From Diphasiastrum complanatum (taxonomy: Eukaryota; Streptophyta; Lycopodiopsida; Lycopodiales; Lycopodiaceae), in contig CM055094.1 of NCBI GenBank assembly GCA_029204225.1, forward strand, positions 70,324,803 through 70,388,802: 64,000 nt of DNA, written 5' to 3'. The translations under genes were made by a program, and so were the position numbers. Below, piece after piece: positions 23,201 to 33,420 of the stretch. Below the pieces are notes generated by a model. It was given only the letters and a program-made list of their open reading frames with translations. It did no database searches and was not told the DNA's origin. The number at the start of each line of letters is the position of its first letter. Within the stretch, counting starts at the first letter, position 1.

Positions 23201-24234
23201 CTCTCTACTTTAGATTGAATGAAAATGATATCACTTTACTTTTGATCTATGTTGATGACATTATCTTAAGTGGTGGTAACAATCTAGATATAGATGAAAT
23301 CAAGATGGCACTCAAAAGAGAGTTTGAAATTCAAGATCTTGGTAAACTTCATTATATCTTAGGAATAGAGATTATTAGAACTTCTAAATCTACATTCATA
23401 TGTCAAGAAAAGTATGTTAACTCTATTCTAAAAAGGTTTCATATGGAAGATTGTAAAGTTGTTTCTACTCCTATGGAATCAAATGTAAAGCTAACTACAA
23501 GAAGTAATGAAAGATCCTTCAAGGACATTACTCTCTATAGAAAGCTAATAGGATCTCTTATATGGTTAACCATCACAAGACCTGATCTAAGCTTTGTGGT
23601 TGGTAAACTAAGTCAATTTACGCAAGATCCTAGTGAGGCTCATTGGAAGCTAGGAAAGAGAGTACTTAGATACATCTCGGGATCTAGAGATTTTGGCATC
23701 TTGTATGGAGGTACTACACCTAACCTTTGTGGATTTTCAGATTCAGATTTTGCAGGTGATCAAATGGATAGGAAGTCAACAAGTGCCTTTGCAATCTATC
23801 TTGGAGATGGAGTGGTCTCATGGCTATCAAAGAAGCAACCAACTATCTCTCTATCTTCCACCGAAGCCGAGTACAAGGCATTAACAACATGCACCAAGGA
23901 GATTCTTTGGATCAAGAGGATGTTATTGGATCTTCACTTGCTGGAACCAGAGAAGACTCCAATCATACTTTGTGATAACCTTTCAGCCCAAAGCTTGGCA
24001 AGCAATCCTGTTTTTCATGCAAGGAGCAAGCACATTGAGATTGCTCACCATTTTGTGAGAGATCAAGTCATTGCCAAAGAGGTGGAGCTTCAACATGTCT
24101 CTTCAAAGGAGTGTGTGGCTGATATCTTCACCAAACCATTGGGAAAGGACCTATATTTAATGCATAGATCTAATCTTGGAATGTGCTCAAAGACTATGTT
24201 GAAACTAGCATCCAATGTTGAAGAGGGAGTGTGA
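20284..24234 (+). CDS. Copia B gag-pol polyprotein (1316 aa)
   Basis: A single open frame with all Ty1/Copia domains in order. Gag (UBN2 type) is at about residues 10-200. The CCHC knuckle has C250, C253, H258 and C263. The protease motif WWIDSGASSHM has catalytic Asp at about 309. The pre-integrase zinc region is WHKRLGHPNF...CEHC. The integrase triad is D506, D568 and E604 (the D-35-E spacing is exact). RT runs about 830-1075 with catalytic YVDD at 989-992, and RNase H starts with GFSDSDFAGD (Asp about 1153) and ends in the HARSKHIEIAHHF motif. Order INT-RT-RH is diagnostic of Copia. The stop lies 5 bp inside the 3' LTR, so the C-terminal codons overlap the purine tract. No stop or frameshift is visible. 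Confidence 0.96.
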   Translation: MASNGGIMLESSERLSSSNYSTWKVRMESLLELNELMDIVAEIEERPLTLKEQQRFDKKAKRALHIIKMNVTNELLKEVGKCQSASEAWNALKKLFESKSTSRVLTLRRQIFSSRQREGESAHAFILRVKSLSDDLACIDENIKDGEIVQVMLNGLLNEHANLVQSFAIQRVLPSVVDLQEILLAEEHRLQSKLDGASLQGGGEEAFFTKGKFKGKGKGKGKWSKGGNFDHDDHSSSFSSTKNNKSKFKCFYCGIKGHFANECYKKKREQGERQGNLTIDEEEHNTCESLVMTSSLLANIDDNDPWWIDSGASSHMTRHKEYFTSLLSYEGEGNIIYTANDGQCDIKGIGTIPISLSTNRKANLENVLYIPSITKNLLSVSQMIDKGLDVEFIGDACLISKCGSLIAQGRRHGKLFKLDACVISNHEGCMAREQLTNQEVWHKRLGHPNFKSLEVMAKKELVLGLPKSLVANNSVCEHCDLSKSHRLAYSRSTSRSKEAFQLVHSDIHSSSTTSNGGAKMYATFIDDFSRYTWIYLLKSKDEVFAAFVKFKNEMENQFNTKIKCLRSDNGGEYTSNRFKDFCIAHGIKREMSSPRTPQQNGVAERKNRTLCECAKAMRLHANLAKSWGEALACANYLCNRWTSASLDGKTPHEVLYGRRPSVKHCRIFGCTCFVNITLDDRTKEDPSSKKGVFVGYSEVSKAYKVYIPSTNKVVISRDVIFHEENVSNVVDVDVDVPTNHHDVQDVLDEDGDATPKQTSRKTQRQRAKPSRLTYDEKGKQVVDNSNFAFLTSFDEPACVGEAIQKKEWIQAMDHEHQALIKSNTWRLVKLPKDKKAIGCKWIFKIKTNQDGSINKYKARLVAKGYAQEYGIDYDETFAPVAKMVTIRILISLATLYDWDMWQMDVTNAFLNGDLEEDIYMEQPEGYVSHDEPNHVCYLQKSLYGLKQAPRSWYAKLNSFLLSQNFVMSEYDHSLYFRLNENDITLLLIYVDDIILSGGNNLDIDEIKMALKREFEIQDLGKLHYILGIEIIRTSKSTFICQEKYVNSILKRFHMEDCKVVSTPMESNVKLTTRSNERSFKDITLYRKLIGSLIWLTITRPDLSFVVGKLSQFTQDPSEAHWKLGKRVLRYISGSRDFGILYGGTTPNLCGFSDSDFAGDQMDRKSTSAFAIYLGDGVVSWLSKKQPTISLSSTEAEYKALTTCTKEILWIKRMLLDLHLLEPEKTPIILCDNLSAQSLASNPVFHARSKHIEIAHHFVRDQVIAKEVELQHVSSKECVADIFTKPLGKDLYLMHRSNLGMCSKTMLKLASNVEEGV

Positions 24235-24884
24235 AAATTGTCAACATTTCCTAGCTAGTTTGAGGCCTAAATTGGCTAAAATTGTAAATAGTTTTGGTTC
24301 TGGAGTTTCACACGTGTGAACCAGGCCACAATGTTTTTATTTACTGTATTTTTTCAGTATGATGAAGTGTCAAACTTCATACCCTTCAAAATGAGACCAT
24401 TTTGATGTATTTTGGTCATATAAGCCATTTTTAGCTATTTTTCCTATATAGGGAATATCTAGGGTCAAGTACCTTCTAGAGAGAGGAGAGAGAGTCATCT
24501 TCCTCATCCATAAATAGTAGGGAAGTCGTGGAGAACAGGTTGGAGAAACCTTTTGTATGCTTCATTGAGATCAATAGATCATTGCCATTGTTTCTTCCTC
24601 CATTGAGAGCATTGTTGTGTGTATTGTCTTCAAGCTATTGTGTATGATCTTAGGTGCTTTCCAAAAGTGGTAGGCTGATGTATTATGGACTGTATAATGC
24701 TATTTTGGGCCGCACTTGATGTTTATGGAAGTTTCCATTTGTGATAAATGCTTTTTGATCAAGTTCTTTGCATTCTAGGTAGCATAGAATGTGTTGCCAA
24801 TTCCTAGCTTATGTAGTTTGGAGTGCAAGCATTCAAGCCAATGATCTTGGAGTTTAGATCCACTTAGGATCTGTATTTTTCACA
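24230..24884 (+). repeat. Copia B 3' LTR
   Basis: 655 bp, preceded by the purine tract GAAGAGGGAG, and followed by the CAAAC duplication and resumption of the minisatellite. The palindrome TTCACACGTGTGAA is at 24307-24320. Confidence 0.95.
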
Positions 24885-25205
24885 CAAACTCACAAAGGAA
24901 CGATTGTCTCCATCCATATTGAGAGACGATAACAAGTGTAAACAATCAAACCACAACTAGTTTGTAGAGGAGCGCTACTAAACAGACTCACAAAGGAACG
25001 ATTCTCTCGATCCAAATTGAGAGACGAGAACAATGGTAAACAATCACACCACAACTAGTTTGTAGAGGAGCGCTACTAAACAGACTCACAAAGGAACGAA
25101 TGTCTCGATCAAAATCGAGAGACTAGAACAAGTGTAAACAATCACACCACAACTAATTTGTAGAGGAGCGCTACTAAACAGACTCATAAAGGAACGATTG
25201 ACACA
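24885..25205. repeat. 98-bp minisatellite, right part of copy 1
   Basis: About three units continuing the array cut by Copia B, ending GGAACGATTGACACAAG. The end point is the same as at 42935 in copy 2. Confidence 0.9.
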
Positions 25206-25650
25206 AGATATTCTTGTGCTAGTTTATGTAGGAGCAGCTGGTATTAAACATTGAATTTTGGAAGACAATAATTGCATTTAGCGTGGTTATCTAAGTGGAG
25301 GATAGTTAGTCAGGAGACGTAATACCGATATCACAATGTTCATTTGATTCATGATGCTTTTCATCGCCTACACTACAGATGCAGTGTTCTTAAATCTCAA
25401 TATAAGATTTGCACGCATGCAAAATCTATAGAAAAATCCATTGATATAGGCAACTGATTGGAGAGAACGTGGTTATGGAATGTAGACAGTTTTCACTTAC
25501 CAGCTTGCGTAGGTTGAGTTTAAACTTTGAACACGTTATAATGAGTGATGCTTCAACTGACAAAGGCTTTTCAATACGTTACGAAGGCAATACTGGGCTA
25601 TAAAATCGAAAGAACAGAAATTTTAAGAGTCTGGTTGTTTCGGCTATTGC
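25206..25650. repeat. Flank T, copy 1
   Basis: Aligns with 42936-42962 plus 52503-52942; the two halves in copy 2 are separated by element D. No coding potential is recognised. In copy 2 this flank lies next to the 3' side of the S1-type gene, but here it runs into Gypsy A' sequence, so the gene was not included in copy 1. Confidence 0.8.
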
Positions 25651-25662
25651 GGAGTTAGCATG

Positions 25663-26832
25663 ACCAATATACAAACTGACTATTGTTCCTATTTGGACAG
25701 TAGATGCATTAGAAGCCTTTGAAAAGCTAAAAAATACATTAACTTCAGCACCAATATTGCGTTCTCCAGATTGGACGATAGAATTCCATGTTCATACGGA
25801 TGTCTCAAAATACACCATTGGATCAGTTTTGACACACGATTTGCAAGCATACAACTTACAGATCCGGAGAAGAAATATTCAACAATAGAACGTGAAGCGT
25901 TAGTCATGATTTTTTCTGTTCGAAAATTTTGTCACTACCTCATGGAAACGCACTTTGCATTTTATACGGATAATCAACTGTTACCTTACTTGGTAAACAA
26001 GACGTGCAACACTGGACGTATTGCAAGATGGTTATTGTTACTGACAGAATTTGACATTCAAATTGTGGTTCGAAAGGGGAAGCAACATTATCTAGCTGAT
26101 CACGTTTCGCGAATCAAATCCGCACCAGCTAGTACTGAAGTGGATGATGAATTGCCAGATGCTGCATTGTTCTATGTCGAAGTAGGACCTGAGTGGGTAG
26201 CGGACTGATGCTAGGACAACCGAATGACTCCTTGACAAAAGTACAGAAGAGACAATTGATTCATAAGGCTCAAACTTATCAATTAATTGCAGGACAATTT
26301 TATCGTCGTGGATTAGACAATATTTTACGAAAATGTGTTTTTCCACATGGAATACCAGATTTAATCATGTTTTCATATGATGGCATAGCTGGAGGACACT
26401 TCTCTACGGATATTACTGTTTGCAAACTTTTGCAATCAGGGTATTGGTGGCCTACGCTTCATAAGGACACAGAAAATTTTATTTAGACATGTGATATTTG
26501 CCAGCGAGCAGGACGGCCTACTCGACAGAATTATGGACTGTTGCATCCGGTTTTATTGCAAGCACCGTTTGAAAAATGGGGACTAGATTATGTTTGTCGT
26601 ATTCACCCTGCTGCGCAAGGATCTTAGGCTCGATACATTATCATAGCAACTGGTTATATGACCAAGTGGGTTGAAGCCAAAGTTGTCAAAGTTGCAGATG
26701 CGAAATCTACGGCCAATTTTTTGTATGAAAATATTATAATCAGATTTGGATGTCTGATTGAGATTGTCAGTGACTGGGGTACACACTTTGTTAATGAAAC
26801 AATAAAGTGTTTACTGGAAGATTTTTATATGT
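25663..26832 (+). mobile_element. Gypsy A' fragment: RNase H and integrase
   Basis: Homologous to Gypsy A from about 8818. The RNase H (25771-26110) keeps the Glu and second Asp motifs but has lost about 30 bp after TDVSKYTIGSVLT. The H2C2 zinc finger is better preserved than in Gypsy A (GGHFST...CDICQRAGRP). Integrase core follows with KWVEAKVVKVADAKST and SDWGTHFVNET (second catalytic Asp). It ends before the catalytic Glu, where homology stops abruptly. Stops and frameshifts make it a pseudogene. Confidence 0.85.
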
Positions 26833-27480
26833 GCCAATGCCGAGAAGGAATAAATGGAAGATTTGGGACTGGCTATGGACAAAATCACCATCCATACATC
26901 CAATTGGCCAATCATCCATCAGCCCTACAGCTTGACAATCTCAGTGGACTTCCACCGAGCCTTACAAGCCTATCAGAGAGAGTATGTCCACTCTCTAGAT
27001 CCAACGGTGCGACAATCGGCAATGTTTTTTAAAGATCTAACTCTGTTGGCGTCAGTGGCAACCAGATGGGACGATTGTCTCCCTCCTCTGGCATTTGATC
27101 CAAATAAGCTGATGGCCTCAGAGCAGATCAAACATCAACTGCCGGTTGCTCGTTTATACTTTCGTGTAGCAATGATGGGAGGCTCCTAGGAATCATGCTT
27201 CACATCATAGACAACCTCAAAGTGGATTACTGGAGCCCATCGTTGTTCTGCCACACAATTTGGATTTTAATACTGCACGCCTCGACTTTATGGAGAAGGT
27301 GCAGTACCATTTAGTCAAGATTCGGTGTGAAGCCAATAAAAGTCCCCAATAACTACATATTGCAAGTGTCGTGGGACCGCCGCCAGTTTTGGTGGGGGAT
27401 ACTATTGGAGGGTTTGCGGATCCCAAGGCAACCCAAACCCTAGTTAATAAGTGAGAGAGATTTGGCACCCTACGTGTGTA
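26833..27480 (+). other. Unassigned segment with a 111-codon ORF
   Basis: The ORF at 26854-27189 (ITIHTSNWPIIHQPYS, FHRALQAYQREYVHSLD, FFKDLTLLASVATRWDD) matches no family I know, and a second frame overlaps it. Its composition is less AT-biased than the surroundings and it lacks low-complexity tracts, so it could be a captured exon or a retroelement gag fragment. 27190-27480 has no ORF of note on the plus strand. Confidence 0.35.
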
Positions 27481-27796
27481 AGTCCAACCCGATGATCACA
27501 TAGTTATTTGATTAGTTAAAAGCCAATAAAAGGACTTTAGGCCTTTTTTGTGGGACTTCAAATGTCGCAGGGCCTAAATGTCAAGTTAGTGAATAAAGTT
27601 GGGTTTCCGTCTAATTTTGATGGTTCTCACACTTTTTTAAATTTGAATAATTAGGGAGGTAGAAATGGACCAATAGGATTCAGAGGCCAGGGTCCTCTTC
27701 TCTACTATAAAAAGGGACCAACTCGAGTTGCTCCTCATGTTCATTTTCTCATTTCAATAAAGCAGATTGGTTCTCTTTAGAAATGGATTGATGAAT
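27481..27796 (+). promoter_or_regulatory. LTR-like promoter and poly(A) segment
   Basis: CCAAT at about 27670, TATA box CTATAAAAAG at 27705-27714 and poly(A) signal AATAAA at 27757-27762 are spaced as in an LTR U3-R region. The motif CCAATAGGATTCAGAGG resembles the CCAAT-bearing subrepeats of the Cop1 LTR. No second copy or TG...CA pair was found, so a solo or truncated LTR is inferred only. It abuts CACTA sequence at about 27797. Confidence 0.4.
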
Positions 27797-28560
27797 GTCG
27801 AGCAAGCACGGTGGACACCAATTTAGTCACTTCTCAAATTGATTATTGTGGGACAATCAATGACATCCTCAAAGTTGGATTTAGGCAATTCAGCTTTTTC
27901 ATATTTGATGTCAAATGGTTCAAAGTTATCTGCAATGGTCCCAATGCAACTGTCAGAAAAGATGAGAATGGATCCAATTCTAGATGAAGCTACTTTCCCA
28001 TCTCTATATTTCCACTTTGTTTTCTCTACTTTGGTTTTGCATTGGTTCCAGGTCTTTGCAAGTATGTCACTATATTTGATGAACAATTCTTGTGTAATAT
28101 CAATGCAATGTTTTCTTGACAAATTACATTTTTTCAATTGTAACTATTTTGCTTCAAAAATATCTAACAACAAGTTAATCTCTAATTCTAACTTGGTATT
28201 TTCAAGTTATCTCTTTCCAGTTGAAAAGTTTGGCATTGTCATCGTTTTTGTGGACTTAATAGAATTGTATGTTTCTTACATATTTTGTTCAAATTTTATT
28301 GGTTTCAAATGCTCTAATTGGCCTCATAAATCTGAATGAAAGGACAATCAAGTATTGGCATGAGATCAAAATGTGAAACACCTTTTGAACCATTTGTTTG
28401 TGAACATTTTTCTTTGGAGACAAGACAAGATAATTATTTCAAGAAATTCATTCTAAATTTTTATGAACACAATTATGTCAGTGGAGCATGTTAATATGCT
28501 TACAAATATTTTGAATCTATAAGATTTGAAGTGTGCTTTTAATATATATATATATCTATA

Positions 28561-28627
<67 letters not shown>

Positions 28628-28771
28628 AGACAAGATAATTATTTCAAAAAATGCATTCTAAATTTTTATGAGCACAATTATGTTAGTGGAGTATGTTAAT
28701 ATGCTTAGACATATTTTGAATCTATAAGATTTGAATTGTGCTTTTAATATATACATATATCTATATATATA
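27797..28771 (+). mobile_element. CACTA unit 0a: 3' portion only
   Basis: Starts inside the last coding segment of the tnp2 gene (GTCGAGCAAGCACGG) and runs through the DUF4216-like stretch (27830-27990) to the AT-rich tail. The tail is present twice (about 28412-28540 and 28626-28744), separated by a long TA tract. The large antisense ORF 27823-28137 is a shadow of this region. Confidence 0.8.
28541..28625. repeat. TA microsatellite (~85 bp)
   Basis: An almost pure TA dinucleotide tract with two TC interruptions near its start. It lies between the two copies of the CACTA unit tail. Confidence 0.95.
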
Positions 28772-30595
28772 TACTACTAAAGTGCCCGTCCTTGACACCG
28801 GGGGCAATGGACGACCGACAATCTATGTGGCGGCTTGCTCAAAGTGGGCCATTGATAATTGAAGTCGGCGAACAGGTCGACAACCGACAAATTTGGGTTA
28901 CGACCGATGGTTTGGGTCGAAAGTCAATGGTTTGGTCAAAATTTATCACTGACAATTAGCCGAAATTTTAGGTGGCGGCCAATGGTTGGGGTGGATGGCC
29001 AATGATTGTACAAATATGGTGTGGATTTAGGTGGCCGCCGATGATCTGGGTGACGGTCCATGATTTGGATGGTGGCTGCTCTTGCGCATATTGCATCTTG
29101 TAACATCTCACACATCTCGGCCATAGTAGGGGTCAAAATTGAACCATGTTCAACAATAACACAAGGAGTATCGTAATAAAAAGTTGACGGGCACCACCCG
29201 TGGACTTGCACGAAGATATGTCTCGAGGAGACACAGGATGATGCGTGGCTTGGCATTCACTCCTTTGTATGAGAGTGCACAAATGTCAAAGTTGCGATCT
29301 TGTTTGCTACTTTTGAACTTGCAAATCAAGTACCATTGGTCAGATGCAAGTTTCACGGAGTGGTTTGGTTAAGCTTGCCTACTTCATGATGTGTGTTATA
29401 GACAAATTGCTCTAATCTCATTTTATTTTTAATTCATGTAATGCGAGAAACTATATATAACTAATTACATAAATTTATATTTTGTTGCAGTTTGCTCAGG
29501 AAAAGGTTGCCCCCAAGTAACACCATGGCGGCATCTCGCGACAAGAAGCCCTTCTTATCCACAAAAAATAGAAGACAAAAAATATGGACGTGTATACGAC
29601 TCCCTTGATAGATGAGTTAAAGATTCTATGACAAGCAGTTCAAGTGAGCGATATATCAAGACCATTGAGACAAAGAAGTTTTGTGGTAAAGGGGATCTTG
29701 ATGTGGATGATGCACGACTTTCATGGCTATGAGGATTGTTTAGTTGAGATATCTTTGCTATTGGTTTGATTCATGGTATTATATTGAATTTTATGTGCAT
29801 TCACAAATTTTCTTTCAATTTGAACATTGGACTCACGATTAAGTTGGTGGTTTTGTCTCAATGTAGGGCTCCAAACTAGTGGTTACAATGTGTGCCCCGT
29901 TTGTGGCGAGTATTTGCAAGCACGTCATTCAAAACATCAGTGAAAGATGGTATATGAGAGCCACACTCGATATCTTCCACCCAATCACTCTAAGTGTGAT
30001 GGGCTTGTTGGCCAACATCCTCATTCCATGAAGGTACAATACATATTCGGGCCAACTAATGGTACATGTCATTTATTTATTTTATGATTACTCTCTTTAT
30101 GTTTCTTCTAACGATATATAATCTGCATTAAATGTCTGTGTTTGTTTGTTAATATTGTAGGCAAGTGATTGGCTTCGGATTTGGATGTCCAATCAAGATC
30201 TTGGACGACTGTCTCCCGGCATGAAGAGGTTATCAATATTTCATGAACTCTCATACTGGGAAGAATTGTTGATAAACCATCTTTTGGACCCGATGCACAT
30301 ATTTAAAAATGTCAAAAGCATGATTTGGGAACACGTGACTGGGTCGAAAGATAAAAAAGGCATACGAGATGACCTAAAAGAAGTGGGAAAGATGGCCAAT
30401 TTATGGCCACAAACGGGCAAGGAGCCCATGGATCTTATCGAGGAGAGAAGAGACGATTGTGAAGAGGGCAATAGCCTCTTTTCGAACTCCGACAGGACAC
30501 ATGCGATGCCTAAAGGGTGCCTTTACAAGGGACACCAAGGTAAGTGGACTAAAGTCTCATGAATGGCATAATTTTTCACAGGTTGGCGTGGAATA
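28772..30595 (+). mobile_element. CACTA unit 0b: 5' end and truncated tnp2
   Basis: Begins TACTACTAAAGTGCCCGTCC (the CACTA-type start with its first C changed), followed by a GA/CCGATGG-rich subterminal region (28800-29080) and the tnp2 gene. Homology to the other units stops at about 30595, just after the exon ending in the KSHEWH motif. It sits directly downstream of unit 0a, so the same tandem order (tail, TA tract, start) is seen here and in the 54-64 kb array. Confidence 0.8.
29150..30595 (+). pseudogene. tnp2 transposase pseudogene, unit 0b
   Basis: Contains MSKLRSCLLLLNLQIKYHWS, MDVY-to-LIDELKIL, the CPVCGEYLQARHSK zinc-type motif and FHELSYWEELLINHLLDPMH, all in tnp2 (Transposase_21) order. 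Defects include a deletion in the first exon (around 29225), a changed donor (TTTGGTTAAGC), TGA in place of Trp in KILWQGVQ, and TGA after the zinc-type motif. The last open piece is 30185-30562. Confidence 0.8.
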
Positions 30596-32107
30596 TATAA
30601 TTATGTTGTTAAAATTTATCTTGGCGTTTTTGTAAATGTGAATATAATAAGAAAATAGACAATATTCCGTAATTAGGAAATTAAAAAATTAGTACAAACT
30701 CGCAAATTATGTAGAATTTTGGAAGATTTTGAATATACTTTTTTTGTTGACCTTCTTGATATACAAAAATAGGTTTATAATTTTTCACATATTTGTATTT
30801 TGAAAATATATGAAAAACACGTCATTATGCAAAAAAAATATGGATTTTTTAAAATGACCTTATTTTTGTCAATTTTGAAAGATTCGTTAAGGAGAACCTC
30901 ACAATATTTCTCATTCAACTCTGCAATGGTGTTGCTTATAAACTGTTGCTTAGTGCCCTTACAATTTCCCCGTGTAGGATGAATAAAAAACATCTACTAT
31001 AGATCAAAAAATATATATGAACTTATAAAACAAGAGAGAAAGAGAGAGAGAAGCGCTAGCATATTGTTAGCATTCTAAGCTATGCACGAAAGCCTGCCAA
31101 TGAGCAAAACATAGCGAATTTATGAGACGAGTGACAAGGCCACCAACGAGCGAAACTCTGATCAACTCACTTAAAACAAAATACAAATACAATTACTCCC
31201 TTCTATGGAATCTCTCATTATTTGTGTCATTTGTTGTTAAATAAAACGATTTGATGTCTATGGTCCGTAGTCGTTTGCTTAGGATCTTATATTAAAATTC
31301 TGCAAGCTAGCCAAATACCTAGCATAGACAGGAGTAGAAAAGAAGAGCTGCCCTTGTCGAATAAGAAAAGAAACAAAAACAATGTAATGTAAACATCTCC
31401 ATTATCTCTCAAGAAAGCCCTCCCACTAGCAAAATATATATAAACGAAAAGATACTTGCCAACATAGTTTTTAAATAACATAATGCTCTCAAATGAAGCC
31501 CTAAAGAGGAGAATCTATGATACATAGGGGTGTTTTCATACTAGTGTTAACTTTATTATGCATAACTCTCACTCTTGTCACCCATTTTCTAAGCGTTGAC
31601 AAGTGAGATGATGGGCAACTGACCACCCTTTTTTCAAACTTGAGTGGTAAATAAATAGTTAAATGAAAAGTTGCAAGTTGATTGGCCAATCATGCAATTA
31701 GTCCATTTCTCACAATTTACCCTAGCAACTCAACATGCCAGGCTAAGCAATTTCCTGAGTCCAAAAACCACGTTTCACTTGTCTATGTGACAAGAGGGCC
31801 ATCTCACCTCATGTGCCAAATGGTGGCAATTAAAGATAAGTGTGAAAGAAGAAAACCACTTACTTATTTTCACTCAAATAATGATGAACTACTCCACTTA
31901 TCAAATCAAAGTGCAACAGTAATAAAGTGAGAATGGACCAGTGGGAGAAATCCATTTTTTATTAAAGACTTGTCAAGCACTACAAAATAAGTAGTCCTAC
32001 TACTACATGATTACATATCAAGGATATTAAAATTTGTGTTTGAGGGTATTGCTTTTTCTTTCTCTATAGAGAAGCCAATAGTGGTGTCTACATTTTTCAG
32101 CATTGAT
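30596..32107. other. Intergenic AT-rich sequence
   Basis: 1.5 kb with no recognised gene, LTR or repeat. A GA-rich run lies at 31030-31055. The ORFs at 30800-30982, 31287-31481 (-) and 31682-31930 have no domain, splice or promoter support. This could be old, fully decayed transposon DNA or genuine spacer. Confidence 0.5.
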
Positions 32108-32424
32108 TGTGAAGGACTTCAGATCAATGATGATCCAATCCATAAAAAGACCTTGGCTTACAAAAGAAGCTACTCTACAAACTCATTAAAGTAGAAAAAT
32201 TAGCATCTACACACAAAATGAGATGCAAACTCTAATAAAACTTGATCAAACATTAATCAAAAGATAAAGTACTATTGCTGTTCATACAAAACCAGAAAGC
32301 TACTGTATTTCACACGTGTGAATCCAAAAATAACAAATATAGATCATTCTACACATAGAATTGCAGGCAATCACAAGTATAGTGCACCAATGGATAGTAG
32401 AACCCAAGAGAACTGTATAAGCAT
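32108..32424 (-). repeat. Copia G 3' LTR, partial
   Basis: Aligns with 40706 to about 41023. About 60 bp at its own 5' edge, together with the polypurine tract and the end of RNase H, are deleted, so RNase H joins directly to LTR sequence at about 32425. It carries the intact palindrome TTCACACGTGTGAA at 32309-32322. Confidence 0.8.
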
Positions 32425-33420
32425 ATTTGCTCCTAGCATAAATGATAGGATTGGTTGCCAACCTTTGGGCTGATTGATTGTCATGGAGGACAATTGGGCT
32501 CTCTGAAATATCCACCAAGTGAAGATCCTTGATGATCCTCTTGATCCATACCATCTCCTTTATCCAATGTGTAAGAGCTTTGTACTGGACCTCACTAGAT
32601 GACAATGAGATAGTGGCTTGTTTCTTCGACATCCATGATATAACTCCATCACCTATGAAAATACAAAGATTAGATGATCATCCCTCATACAATGTGCCAA
32701 AATTGTTCCAATGATGTACCTCAAAACTAGTTTTCCTAGCTTCCAATGCTCCTCACTAAGATCTCGCATGAATTGACTCAATATTCCAACACAATAACTT
32801 AGAGCTAGTCTAATAACGGTTAGATAGATGAGTGAACCAACTATATTTCTATATAGAGTAATGTCCTTGAAGGATCTTTCACTACCTCTTATAGTTAGCT
32901 TTACATGAGACTCCATAGGTGTATCCCTAGATTTTGCATCTACCATATGACTTTCTAGAATAGAATTAGCATACTTCTCTTGACAAATGAAAGTAGATTG
33001 AGAAGTCCTAATAGCTTCTATTCCAAAAATGTAATACAAGTTACCAAGATCATGCACCTCAAACTCCTTCTTAAGAGTACTCTTGATATCCTCCACATCT
33101 TGATTGTCTCCACCACTCAAGATGATATCATCCACATAGATTAGCATTGTACTTGTTGATAGATCCATCTTGGTTTGTCTTCACCTTGAAGATTCATTTC
33201 CATCCAATAGCTTACTTGTCCTTAGGTGACTCCACCAATCTCCGTGTTCCATTCTTCATAAGAGCTTGATACTCAAAATCCATCGCTTGGATCCACTCCT
33301 CTTCTTTTCTTGTTTCATCTACACTTGTAGGTTCATCGAAAGAGTTAGGAAAGCAATATAATTTCTAGAAACTACTCGCTTACCCTTTTCATCATATGTG
33401 AGCCTTGAAGGTACTTGTCT
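32425..33420 (-). pseudogene. Copia G RT and RNase H
   Basis: Antisense RNase H: MSKKQATISLSSSEVQYKAL with DNQSAQRLATNP and a truncated YARSKYA. RT shows MLIYVDDIILSGGDNQDVED with the catalytic YVDD at about 33130-33141 and TPMESHVKLTIRGSER downstream. Between SINKYNAN (about 33150) and YVDD, roughly 150 residues of RT fingers and palm are deleted. Several frameshifts are present. Confidence 0.85.

Larger units (their letters stand above)
18457..24884 (+). mobile_element. Copia B: intact young Ty1/Copia retrotransposon
   Basis: A complete 6428-bp element. Two 655-bp LTRs (18457-19111 and 24230-24884) differ at about three positions. The target-site duplication is CAAAC (18452-18456 and 24885-24889). 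It also has a tRNA-Met primer site and an open 1316-codon polyprotein. It inserted into a unit of the 98-bp minisatellite. Everything needed for autonomous transposition appears present, so this is the best candidate for an active element in the window. Confidence 0.95.
12391..25650 (+). repeat. Segmental duplication, copy 1
   Basis: Direct repeat of 34476-52942. The left edge is sharp (offset exactly 22085 bp from 12391 to about 14700). The shared order is: antisense Copia gag, element C, flank S, 98-bp minisatellite, flank T. Copy 1 differs by a deletion joining the C 3' LTR to flank S (near 17316), by about 180 bp of extra sequence at 18070-18250, and by insertion of Copia B. Element C and the gag fragment are nearly identical between copies. 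Confidence 0.85.

Noticed and set aside
29184-29372. ORFs opposite each other at the first tnp2 exon (for example 29150-29356 minus)
   Set aside because: The plus-strand reading matches tnp2 (SKLRSCLLLLNLQIKYHWS); the minus-strand ones are shadows.
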